33,842 bases of DNA from Apostichopus californicus (lineage: Eukaryota > Echinodermata > Holothuroidea > Aspidochirotida > Stichopodidae). The stretch spans positions 1 to 33,842 of the forward strand of contig JAIPMN010001591.1 in NCBI GenBank assembly GCA_020650975.1. The letters run 5' to 3'. A model generated the notes under the pieces. That model worked only from the letters and a program-made list of their open reading frames with translations, did not search any database and was not told the DNA's origin. Positions 1-12,000 of this stretch are shown one piece after another (positions within the stretch are counted from its first letter, which is position 1; each line of letters starts with the position of its first letter). The position numbers were made by a program, and so were the translations under genes.

Positions 1-424
1 CCCCCGAAATTATAACTTAATGGAAGGGTAATAACACGGCAAATGATTGTTTGTAATTGGCATGCGATGTAATAACCGATGCATGCCTTTATGATATGTA
101 CATTAACATTGGGCTCCTACGCCTATGTATAGACTGATTGGCCGGTATTTCTCAGCAATAGTATTGTCTCCTTTCTTGAAAATTTGTTTTTTTGAGCGGT
201 TTTAAGAGCATCAGGGTACGTCCCAGAAGTGAAAACCCGATTGAAAATGTAACAGAGTATCGAGGCAACGACGCGAGCAATGATGTGAGAAACCTGTATG
301 ATGTCAGCATTTTTTACCTTTTAACATCTTCTTTGGCATTTCAGTACCTAGAAACCTCATCATGGAGATTCGAGACCATTCAGACCAATGATATATTTTC
401 GCACATTTTTTTTCGACACCCAAA

Positions 425-512
425 TTCCCAGTGGGGGGGCGACTGGGGGGGCGACAAGCTTTCATGGGGGGGCTGTCGCCCGCCCACGCCCCCCCGTGGC
501 TACGCCACTGTA
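425..512 (-). repeat. G/C-run block ending in a CAGTGGCGTAGCCA motif
   Basis: The plus strand has three G7 runs, then C-rich GCCCGCCCACGCCCCCCC, then GTGGCTACGCCACTG. Read on the minus strand it starts CAGTGGCGTAGCCACGG, a motif often seen at the end of dispersed hAT-like repeats in animals. I see no partner end nearby, so it may be a solo fragment. GTGGC-TAC-GCCAC is also a 5-bp-stem palindrome. Confidence 0.35.
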
Positions 513-3500
513 TGTAAGGATCAATATTTTGAATTGGTCAAGGTACTTAACAGGAAAGCCAATGAAAATTCTTGGGGTGATATGGTGATACCGTTTAGCT
601 CTAGTAATCAGGCGGGCTTCTGCGCTGGAGACGACCGATGAGTGATTGTGGCACAGACTGCAGAAGGGAATTACAGTAATCTAAGCGGGAGGTTACAAGT
701 GCGTGGACAGGCGATCTGCCAGCGTAATATTAAATGCTTCATAAAAATAGAACAAGTTATTCCAATGAGAGACAGTTATTGCTTCCCAATTTTCCCACCG
801 GTACATTCGCGCTTTGAACATTATTGAGTTCCTGTCTTCCATTTTCATCTCTGCTATAGAGATGGCTGATAAAAATATGTGCGGTATAAAGAAAGATAAC
901 AGGAGATGAAATTAGGAAGCGTTCTGATTGGCTAATTGCATTTACTAACAATTTCATTCCTCATTTTTAGGATAAATTGAACACGCTACTTTTGAGACCA
1001 CAGATATTTTGCTCTCTCTAAATGGGACTTTTCATCGCTTATAATGTTGACCTAGTCTTAACGATTGCGCACCAGTAATACAGCGCCACTAAGAGTATAC
1101 TCCTTAGCTATTTACAATGTTTAACGAGCACTCTGTAGTAGTAGTAGTACTGTGAATGGCCATTCTAACCTATACAACTACTTCAAGTAGGGAGATATAA
1201 ACATCTTAGTATAAAATCAATGTGTCCTAAAGCATCTCTCAAGGTTACAAAATCATCTAAAACCCATGGTGTTTCCTTTAGTATTAACTCTTGGCCACAA
1301 CATTCATCAGAGATGTATTACATATGATGAAATAACATGACTATTCATATTGGTATTAAACATATACGAATATTAGTACATGGATGTCAGTGACTAACTA
1401 CTCAGATTTGATCAGACTGATGTGTAGCATAAAAGACCATTTTATTAAAAGTAGCAGAAGACTGAGACTAACAATGGGTAGGTACCCCTGATACCAGAAT
1501 TATTTAAAATTAAAATTAAAATTTAAAATTAAAATTAAAATTAAAATTAAAATTAAAATTAAAATTAAAATTAAAATTAGAATTAGAATTAGAATTAGAA
1601 TTAGAATTAGAATTAGAATTAGAATTAGAATTAAAATTAAAATTAAATTAAATATTAAAAAAAAATTAAAATAAAAACCAGCGTTATTTGCTAGTCAAAG
1701 TGAAGAGAACTACGTATTGAAAATAAAACATAAAATTATGAAAACAAGTCTTCGTGTGACTAGTCCAGTTAGTAAAATTACCTGAAAAGGTGGGGAAAGT
1801 GAACACAAGTGATTGGCTATTATCAGCGCTTTAGCCTTCTTAGTAATGCCAATCTCTGAGGTAATTTCCTTTATACTTACACATTCAAATTGTCTCATTT
1901 AAACCCTTTGAATAGGTTTGGGATTAATATAAGAAGGTACGGCCTTCAGGAAATTACATCATACAGGACCAAGTGTTAGTTTAGCATCATAGATTTGACC
2001 ATTACAACTGACCACCTGTTTATTACCCTTCATAAACAGAGGAAATTTGTCAAAGATGTCAAATCAATATGATTTTAGCATGGCAATAGGGGAGGAGGCA
2101 CTAATATGAAATCACAGAAAATGAAGAAAGCACTGCCTTACCCCCTCTCTCATCTCATCCAATTCCAATCTAACCCTCTCCCACTTGGCCATGCACACAG
2201 ATTTTTTTTATGATATCACAGAAAACTAATCAAAATCATTACCACAATACAATCAAGGGTAACTATTCTCCTAAAAAATGATAACGTGCAAACGACACTC
2301 ACAAGAAAAAAGAAAGAAAAAAAAAAGAGGATAATATTGCATTATTTACAAAGCTGACAAAACCAAATATTAAAAAAGTGTTTACAAAAGAAATGTGTAT
2401 TTACATCTGAATTAACAACACATTGTGTTGATTATAATAATGCCCTTATTATGGTATAGAAACCCCAAAAATTAAAAAATAAATATTTCAGAAATGCTTG
2501 TTTTGAGTTTTACTGGCCAGACATAATAATTGCCCTCTACAAATAACGAGTGACACTTGAGCAGTAGAAAATAAAAAATTAATAACAAGAATGAAGTTAA
2601 TAACAATTTTCATGAGATATGAACTAACTTATAAAAAGATTTATGCATATTCCATCATTTGATAAAAGAAGTTAACAGAGCAACAGCATGGTCACTTTCT
2701 AACTTCAAAACAAAAGATGAAAACTACTTTTTTAAGTATTATTAACAAAATCGTAAATAAATGGTAATGCATATTCACAAGCACTTTTTACATGACGACA
2801 GCGAGCTGACGACTTAAAAATCTGACACTAGTTATACACTCTTAAACGGACCATTATACGCCATGTTACAATTCACCAACTCAATTCAGCATCTAAAGAA
2901 TGTGACTTCTAATCTGGGATTGTGACAACTGTTAAGATCCATGATATGGATTCCATTCATTGTTTCATTGCTCATCGATTTGATTTTTAATGATCATGGT
3001 CCAACCTTGACAGCTATTTCATACATAAATCCCAAAAATAGAAAATTCATAATTAGTTGCACTAACAGACTTGTGTCATAGAGTGAACTAAATACGCGAT
3101 GACCAGAGTGGTTTCAACCCACCGCGATGCCACCAAGTTTACAATCTACTTACGATAACATTGAAGAAAGTGTGTAAGAAGCAAAATTCATCCTTGTGAG
3201 GTACAAACTACACCCTTCTCTTTCAAGGGTTATTCCAGTACCAGAGATATTTAACAACCATTTGTGGCTAAATTTGTCTGTAACCATTTAGAATTCAGCT
3301 CAGCACACAAATAGTTTTGCTTCTTTAGAAGAAAGAGCAATCCAGTCCTTCAGTCTTAGCTTAATGCTTTAACTGTTTTCCTTCTCGAGCTTTCCAAAAA
3401 ATTTTGTGTATTTCTAAAAGCGTTTTTACATGAATTCTAGCTACCTTAAGAAATACCATACAAAGTAACAAATAGTTTTCAACAAAACTTATTATTTTAA

Positions 3501-3993
3501 TAAGAGCAATGTGGTGATTAATTTCCAAAAATAGGTGAGATTTATTTTCTTTCTGATTCACATGCAACAAATGAAAAAGAAATTAATGATGTTTGTTAAG
3601 ACATTTTTAGTTCTCTGCCATGTTAGGCATACAAATCTACCTCAAACGATTTTACTCCATTTGGTGAGAACTGTATAAAGTTAACAGAAGCAAGACACAT
3701 ATGTTTTCACAATATCTTTACTCGTTTTGTGTTTCAAAAAGTATTTTGGTATTAAAGTCTCAATGTGTGTTTGCCAAAATTTGAACTTCGACCTTTCCAG
3801 CTTAATGCCCGTAAAGCTCAGTAAAAATAACACCGTTCTATGCAATTTTCATATCAATAATCATTATTTTTTTTGAGTTATCTGTCGTTAAACATTTCGA
3901 GCTAAATAAAATTGCCACATTTTTTTATGAGTCCATAGATTTTACAAACTTCACTCAAAATTTGCAAGCCCCGCCAAACAGATCATGCGCCAA
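513..3993. other. Intergenic DNA without recognised gene
   Basis: AT-rich sequence with many short poly-A and poly-T runs, holding the hexanucleotide array listed separately. I see no exon with convincing codon structure, no RNA gene and no element ends. Confidence 0.5.
1503..1662. repeat. Hexanucleotide microsatellite (AAAATT/AGAATT)n
   Basis: About 26 units of 6 bp. An inner block of AGAATT repeats (about 1577-1632) is flanked on both sides by AAAATT repeats, so one variant has spread by slippage inside the array. Confidence 0.95.
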
Positions 3994-4452
3994 TCAAATC
4001 TCTCTCTTTTGTTTACGACCGTTGGGCATAGGACTTACGAGTGGACGATACAAGTATATAGAGGTTACATTTTGTGTAATGAACATGCTGATATGGGCGG
4101 TCGCAGTGATTTTATGGTAAATCGTTCGCACCATAAGGGCAACAGAAAATAAATTTCTTTCTTTCGATTGCGGTGACAGCTTTTCTCCATTAAACACCCA
4201 CCTGGTCAGAGTGCATTTAGAATCAGAAACATTGAATCTGCTTCGGAAGTTTGTTTTCCGAAATTCATCAGCAAACACGTCTTGAGACTTTAACCAAAAT
4301 GTAAAAAAAAGAGAGAATTCAGGCAGACACACAGAACAGACATTATAACCAATATCGTCATCTAATTCACCATCAACATGCAGTGCATAGAATGTAAACA
4401 ACAACAAGGACGAAATATCTCTCACACCCTCTTGTTCGATGGCAAAAGGCAC
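3994..4452 (-). other. Open frame of 152 codons, coding status uncertain
   Basis: This is the longest open frame in the window. It reads MPFAIEQEGVRDISSLLLFT at the start, contains LKSQDVFADEFRKTNF, and ends GRKQKREI. I recognise no domain. It has four Cys and is moderately hydrophobic. At this base composition one frame of this length by chance in 34 kb is not surprising. It lies 4.3 kb downstream of the stop of the membrane-protein gene on the same strand, so it could be a separate small gene, an exon or nothing. Confidence 0.2.
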
Positions 4453-7139
4453 ATCTGTGCATCAAATATCATCATCCTAGAATTATGCAAATATATCTCC
4501 ATATTTCTTTGTTTGAAAAGGAAGGGAAAAAAATTCTTCATTTTGTTAAAAGTGAAAGACAGATGTGTTGCCCTGCAAGGCATTCCAATATGACATTGAA
4601 ATGTCATTAATTTTGACTATTAACTAAAATATGTAAAATTGATAAAATATGGCCGTATAATTTAAAATATTTCATGTATTCCTGATAAATTTGTTCGCCC
4701 TGAAATCAAAGACCGTCCCGCTATATAGTTAATATTCCAGGTATCTTCGACACGGCACAAGCCGTGGATTCCGCAGGACGGGAATTCCGCAAAATGAGAA
4801 CGCCCTCCGGAGATTATCAGTTTGGAAGCTAAGGACACAGTAAACCGGTAAGGGATTTGCCTAACAATAGCCTAACCTGAAATTCTCAGATATTAACTCT
4901 TTTTTTTTTATTCATTTAATTCATAATTACTTTGATGTAATTCTATTTGTGTCTATACATATGAAATAAAAACAACAACTTGTTGCTTGGATCATCAATC
5001 ATTCCTGATTGGTTGATTCTAGGGATACTTTTGATGTTGTCTTTTTTTCTCCCCATTTCCCCCAAATATTATCGTTCTTGATTTATTTCAGGTCTTTATT
5101 CCTCTCTGTTGCCTACTAAGAGATCCATTTATTGCACTCCATTTGTAAATAAGCTGCCCAAAGTAAAATTGCACAATGTATGATGATCATTTCACGGTGC
5201 TCAGCAATCGTGAGTCGATTCCGTTTCACGCCGACGAGAGGCACACTTGACATTGACCAATATCAAACATGAACAAACTTAGCACTTAAAGGATAGCATT
5301 GTCTCGAAAAAATAACCGAAAAATCAAAGTACATGTAAATGGGATATGGTGCAGAACTGACCAGACACTGGCAAGAAAGGTACTTAAAAAAATGGGGATT
5401 TTGTCCTATTATAAAGTTTTTCAAATGTAAGACATTTGGAATGGAATGAAAGACACCAAAGCTGTCAGGAATTTAATAAAAATGGAAAATTCAAAAATTG
5501 CTGTGTGATTATAAATTATAAAAACTTCTTTAATGAAGTAAACTGTGGATTTGGGATGCAATGGGTGGGTTGGGGGGGGGGGGTGGAGGAAGTGTGCAGG
5601 AAAGAGACATTACTATCCACAGCCTAAAAGGCACAAACCTTCTGCTGACAAAATTGTATTACTGTTCGTGCCCAGACTCATTTTCATGTGTGTGATTAGC
5701 ACTTCTATTGAATAAAACTTACAATAAGCAAGAGCCTACACAACTGTCCCTTAGATGGAAAGCAAGGTTTGTTTGACTCTATAAAATCAACATTTTCCTT
5801 ACAAACAGATTCCTGATAGAAATAACATAGACCTTTCCAGATACCTCCAATGGCTTTTGCATTTGATGTGATGACTTAATGTATGCTGCTTTGGCACTAA
5901 TTCATCCCACCCAAGAAATATCAGAATAGTGAGAAATATAAACAAAACAACAACAAAAATTGAAAAAGAATAAAGAAGAAAATTAAATTCATTCTCACAG
6001 CTTCAAATCAGGCCCTGAATTTGAGCAATGGGATTGATAGCTACCAATGGTTGTATTTACAACTACAGAAAGAAAAGATTTTGGACTTTCATGTCACAAA
6101 ATTTGAAATGTAACTCCATATAGAAATATTACAAAAAGCTTTCAGCCACTTTATAAATGGTTAACATAAGTGACATTATTACTATTCAACACACACCAGT
6201 GTATCGGTCAAATCGAAAATATGGTTAAATGTTGCTGTAAATAAGGTTATTTGACCCAACTGAAATATATGTCATTTATCACGTTTTTGACATTCGGGAA
6301 ATATCTAGCAGTGTTCACAGATGTTTAGCTGAGGTAGCATTTCATTACAAATTTCTTATACATTTTTAAATATTTTTTTTTACCTAAAATACTCTATTAT
6401 GATGGCTGAATATCCTAAACATAAAAAGACATTAATTTGTGCTTTAGTGAAGACAATAAAAACATTTTACAAAGCCCCCCCCACCCCCCTGCCCCCCACA
6501 CCTGTCTACTCCTCTTACCTCAAAAGACAAAGAAGAAAACCTGAATTAAAATAATAATAATAATAATAAAACAATGCCCAAGGATGGATGAACACCACAA
6601 AAGTCAGTATTCATGGTTGTGAGATTTGAATCTCTAATCAGGTATCCAAAAAAAAATAAAATAATGATTAAAATAAAATAAAATGAAAAAAATTCAAGTA
6701 GCTCTGTATATTCATTTTGGAATTCAATTTAAATCTGAAAGTACCATTAAAATTAATTGGCTTTTGCATTATCTATCGATTTTGCCCATACAAGAGATTT
6801 CAAACATTTTCAAGATTACTCCACGAATAAATTTTCTCCATTCAGTATACCCTCATTTAATGTTTTGGCTTTTATAAGTATTTTCTATTTTTGTTTTGAA
6901 AAAAAAAAATACTCGCATTATGCAACATGTATGTTAATCTTAGCAATTAACCAATTAGATGACTGATTAAAAGAAGAAGATAAGTTGAAGAAGATGAAAT
7001 TCCCATCTCAGCCCCTTAGATCTCAAAGGCACTAACGATCTCCATTTACAGAGAATAAAACCAGTAAACGAAAACGTTTAGTGGTTCCGATCTCTAAACA
7101 CAGGAACCAAAAACAATATGGCACATCTACACATCATGG
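4453..7139. other. Intergenic DNA without recognised gene
   Basis: AT-rich, with a G-run at 5569-5583, a C-rich stretch at 6475-6497 and an (AAT)n run near 6550. The stretch 4736-4850 is richer in GC and CpG, with CTATATAG at ~4720 before it and a donor-like CCG|GTAAGG at its end, but no coding sequence is attached. Confidence 0.45.
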
Positions 7140-7515
7140 GCATCTACCTACCAAGTATGATATTGACAAAACTTGTGGTCGTTGAGAATATTTGTGTTTA
7201 CAAGCTGTTTTCCACGATTTCCCATCAAGCCCCACCCACCCATGAATACTAATGAGGTTTCAAGTTGTTGTTGCACAAAGACATGTACATACTACGTACT
7301 TACATCACCATACCGAGTATGAACTAACTGTGGCATACTTTTTGAAGAGAAATTTACATTTTATTTTTTTTACATTAAGCCCCGCCCAATCATTAATATG
7401 CATGATAGCCCCACCAAGTATGACATCAATCACACATTATGGCCTTGAGATGCCATGTTTACAAGCTAGGGCATCACATACACACATACACACATATATA
7501 TACACATATGCCAAC
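7140..7515. repeat. Dispersed repeat with CA/TA microsatellite tail
   Basis: Two similar halves contain CAAGCCCCACCCACCCATGA and AAGCCCCGCCCAATCATTAA, each followed by AAGTATGAC- and GTTTACAAGC-like words. The block ends ACATACACACATACACACAT. The GCCATGTTTACAAGCTAGGG to CACATACACAC ending is shared with the repeat at 20225-20580, so they belong to one family. No coding capacity. Confidence 0.5.
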
Positions 7516-7639
7516 TTGACTGCATAGGTTCTTATGTATGCAAAGCATCTGGAAATTTTTTTTTTTTTTAAATGATGGAATTTAATGATGGAATTATGAT
7601 CATATTTATACCCTGTCAAAATCTAGAAGAACACAGAGG

Positions 7640-8748
7640 GGTGGATAGTAAGTTACTCATTTATTGCTCAACTGCACTAAACAGTGTAACAACAGCCATG
7701 ATGCCTACCTACCCTCTCTGTCCATCTCTACCCTTTATATGATAAACCAAAAAGATGACATTAACATGTCTGGCATGGTTTGCAAGCTCACACAACTCCT
7801 TCTAGGTAGCTTCAATTTTTACTTGTTTCTCAAACATGGAATAAAATACTAAATATCTCTGCTTTTAGTCTGTCGGAACATAAAATTATGACAGTTTCTC
7901 TTTGTTCTACATTATAGCAAGAAAAAATTCTATTCATTTTGTTGTCTGGGCACATTGATTTTTGATACAGAATCCTTAATAGTACTAAAACAATTTTTAA
8001 AAATCGAAGAAAATTCTTAAGTGTTTACGATTTACACTGACCAAGTAAAAAAAAAAAAAACCAATATGAAGTATACTCAGATAATAATATATAATGACAA
8101 ATCCATAAATGGAAATATTTATAAACATACAGAATGGTTTCACAGTTGTTAGCATTTCTTGAAGCAAATGTTGGGCAACAGTTTTTTGTTCTTCAACTTT
8201 CATGACCTTCATGGCATATTAGTGTTTGTGCAAAAATAAGTTGAAATTCTTTGCCGTTTCAGGAGGGTAGTAAATTGTGCATTACTTCACAAAGAACACA
8301 CCTTGATACAAGCTGCAGAGACTGACAAGTGTCAACTTCAAAAAACACCAACAGGTATGACGATACCAAGGGATACTGTTATAAACAATTGTTCTTGGCC
8401 TGGCGGTATTAAAGATAAATTAAAATAATGAAATTCCACGAGATATATTAAAAAATGCCCTTTTCTATCAGCTCAGTACCTTCAACAACATACAAAGGCA
8501 ACAAATTCTGTAGGATAAAAAAAATACAGACGAGAAAGAATGAAAAACAAGAAAGGAAGCTAAAAATAAAAATAAAGAAAGGATTACAGAACTGAAATAA
8601 ATATTTGATCATATCAGCGATAATAATAAATTAACAACATTATCAAATTTGATACTGGCTTAACAAATTACCCACGATTGTGAGAAATCATTACAAAAAA
8701 CGGTCGCAAATTGTAAACGGTTGCGAAAAGAAAACTCGAGATCGGAGG
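7640..8748 (-). other. Probable 3' untranslated region
   Basis: After the stop, the first canonical AATAAA on the minus strand is at 7665-7660, about 1.08 kb on. It is followed by a GT-rich stretch (CTCTGTGTTCTT). The end of the transcript here is a guess based only on that signal. I see no coding sequence on either strand between 7640 and 8748. Confidence 0.3.
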
Positions 8749-9065
8749 TCACAGACTGGTACTGTCAACTTCCGATTCCCGTCCCACGGAATCTCCCGAC
8801 CAGACCAGGTGATCGGACTCTTGCGACTCGTCTCTCGAATCCGAAGCTGAACTTATCTCAGAATGTTCCAGTTTGTTCATTGGGGTGCGTTCCTGACAGA
8901 TCAGTGCGACGGGTTCAAACAGTAAGTGCACACTGGTTACGTCTTCTTGTGACAGCGTTTCTGGGATCGAAGACTCTTGTTTGGTCAGCCATCTGTTGAC
9001 TCGTTCACCCTGTGAGGGATTCCTGGCGCCGTTAGCTGATGCAGGGCCAGAGAGGTTACCGTCCA
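8749..9065 (-). CDS. Exon J: cytoplasmic tail and stop
   Basis: This terminal coding exon is 317 nt with acceptor TTTGAAACAG, and the stop TGA is at 8751-8749. It encodes about 105 residues starting VDGNLSGPASANG. The tail has no catalytic domain I recognise. It contains an acidic Ser cluster (SEISSASDSRDESQESD), which suits casein-kinase-2-type phosphorylation, and ends VDSTSL, which fits a class I PDZ ligand (T-x-L-COOH). GC content is clearly higher than in the flanks, as expected for coding sequence. Confidence 0.85.
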
Positions 9066-12000
9066 CTGTTTCAAAAACAAACACAATCGACAAAACGATA
9101 GAAGAATCAAACACAGAAACTACAACACTTGGAAATATTTTATGATAGTTCCTACTCTTACATGATATAACGAGAGTCAGGAAGGAAGATCAATATATCA
9201 TGCTGTTTCTTTTGCATTGTCTCAAAGTAGTAAGATGGAAATACTTCGACTCTCAAACCTTACACAACTAAGGCAGAATCTTGATTCAGTAATTCCAAAG
9301 ATTGTGGGAACTGATTTACAAGATTAATGTATGCATATTTAAAAAAAATTCAGGCAGTTAATCTTATTCGTACTGATTTGTTTTCTTCTTCAGTTCTTCA
9401 ACTTACTTCTGTCTAGAAATGCATGTTTTGAAATATGGGGGAGGGGAGGGTTGGATGAAGGGGGATGGGGAGGGGAGGACATATTAAATGCCTTGACCAC
9501 ACTATCCACAATAAAAACCAATAAATCAAATTGTTAATTAATCATAGTAATTAACAATGCAAACAAATTTTCAGCTGTCTCCAATCATAGCTTGAAGGCA
9601 CCCTTAGCTTATTCAACTACAACATGCATGTTCAAAACATGGATCAGAAGTATGAAAAAGATATTTTTGTTTTACCAGGCACAGCACCTGATGTGCTTTG
9701 TTCTAATACACGATTTCATGGTTTGAAAAATTTACCCAGAAAATTGCCTGAAGGCACCACAAAAAAATCAGCAGAGAGAATATAATATTAACAACTCAGA
9801 ACTATAAACAAATGAGCCAAGCCAAGGAGATTGTGATTTCAAGTTTAAGCTGAGGACAGATATACAATCACAATTTCAGCATTCACAGGCAAATATAAGA
9901 AAAACGGATGTTAGTTTGAAGAAATATGAGGAAGGTTTTGAAGGATATTTAATATCAGTTATGAAATCAACTTCTATCAGGTCATAAGTTGAGGTATGAC
10001 ACTGTGATTATATATCTATTCTGAGGTTGTCTGTGTATCATGACAATGCAGGCCAATTCTTTAAGAATTTTTTTTTTCTGGTTGCCACTCTGACAACCAA
10101 ATCTTTCTTTTTGGTTGTTGGAACAGCAAATTTGGTTGTCCGAAAATAGAAGCAAAATAAAGAACCGACAATACACAGTAGGAAAAGGGGTGTAAGTTTG
10201 TTGAAGAGAACACCAGCTTTGGATCAGTAAAAACTCCTCTTCTGGTAAATCATAAGCCTACCACTAATTTTGCTTTATTTCAGCTTCTTCAAAGTGATCG
10301 TAGGTGATACCAATTTATCATTTTACCGATCTGAATTATATGTTAACAACTAGTTGTCCCCCTGATGACCACCAAGAAGCTGATTTCGGTTGTCCGTACA
10401 AGCATTTTGGTCATCTCGGAAGACCGGTATAAGCCTGCTCGGCACTGCACTACAGCTAGCTGTGATTGTTTGACAAATCACAACAGACTAGCATTGCTGT
10501 TGTAAATGCAATCAATACTATCACTGCAATAATATATACAACCAGCAACAATGTTATCAAGATCTTCTGTGTGTGTGTGTGTTAACAGCTGTATCTCTGT
10601 TTCCAAATCTTATAGAGTGCAAAGTGTCACTGGTATTAAGGATACGAAGACTGTGATGAGGTTCTTACTTTACTGAACGCTTCAAAGGTAGGGACTCTGA
10701 ATCTAAAAGTTCAGGTCAGTCACTATGTGACTGAGCTTGACTTACCAGAAAGGGAACAATGTTATCAAAATCTTGTGTGTATGTGTTAACAGCTGCATCT
10801 CTGTTTCCAAATGTTATAGAGTTCAAAGTGTCACCGGAAAGGATACATAGCAGCCTGTGATGAGGTTCTTTACTTTACTGAACTATCTGAACTGAACTGA
10901 ATCTAAAAGATCACATCAGTCACTACGTGACTGAGCGTGACTTACCAGAAAGGGAATAAGGACGGTGAGTTTTGAGGAAAGACTTGAATGCTTTGAGTTT
11001 ACCGCGGTGTCTCCAGACGACACAGATGACGAGCATAGTTACCAGCGAGATGCAGCTGAAGATGATTGCTGGCCGGATGTAATTAAAAGGAGGAGCTGGA
11101 AAAAATAAACAGAAGAAGAGATGTCAAACATTGGTCATTATTCGTGGGGTTTTAGGGTTCGTTTACTCCTATCCAGCACGGTCACTTAAAAATTTCAACT
11201 GTTATACTTTGCTTTGATCCACGACAAATCAGGGTCAATAATTTCCAAAACAGGGTTGATTTTTCTAAGTTAAATTACTCTATTGTGCTTATTTGAAGAC
11301 ATAGGCTGGATTCCGAGTCAATCCATGTGACTCCTGAGCTGTCCTGGTGCAAAATCGTTAGTTGCCGTAAAAATATTTCAAACTTGCCGATGCCGAGATA
11401 TTGACATAACGATATACGGACAATTTTATGATGTTTCGTCCTGGTTTAATATCCCATGATACAAATATGTCTGCTCGTAATCATTTCAGTCACTTATTAA
11501 CGTGATCTTGTTTACGATGCTTTAAGAGCCGAGCGATAATGCAGCCTAAGAAATGACAGGAATTTACCTCCTTTGCATCTGTTAAAAAGGTCACAATATT
11601 ATTGCTCTCCAATCTGTCAGAAACTTGAATAATGGTCACTCAAACTGCTCAGACTTCAATGGCAACTTTTACTGCCTCCCTTCAAATCATTCAGCTTCAC
11701 TGAGTTATTTTAAGAGTCTTAAATGAACCCTCCTCATTATAGAGCAGAATCAGGAGACATTGAAATAAGCTACGTTTGACATGTTTTTCAGCAATTATTG
11801 GAATAATCAATTTGGGGCCAATACTAATGATCTTTAATATGCAATATACAGCATCAGACTATGTATGTACAGCATGTATGTATTTTAGCAGGAACTCGCA
11901 AAGAAGCCATCATTGGCTTATCAAAGCCGCAAGCTGACCGAAGTCAGTCTCTTAGATTCATATTTAACGTCCATGATTATGAATTGTCCACAACTCTGTA

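Noticed and set aside
192-641. Open frame of 149 codons on the plus strand
   Set aside because: It has no ATG start at its left end (it opens on TTG), crosses the G/C-run repeat block and has no recognisable domain.
4715-4855. Promoter and first exon of a plus-strand gene
   Set aside because: A TATA-like word, higher CpG and a donor-like site are present, but no coding exon follows and such signals are common by chance.
8721-8999. Plus-strand open frame of 92 codons
   Set aside because: It is the antisense shadow of the terminal coding exon J.
8749-9065. SEFIR, TIR or kinase domain in the cytoplasmic tail
   Set aside because: None of the conserved boxes of these domains are present. The tail is short, acidic and Ser-rich.
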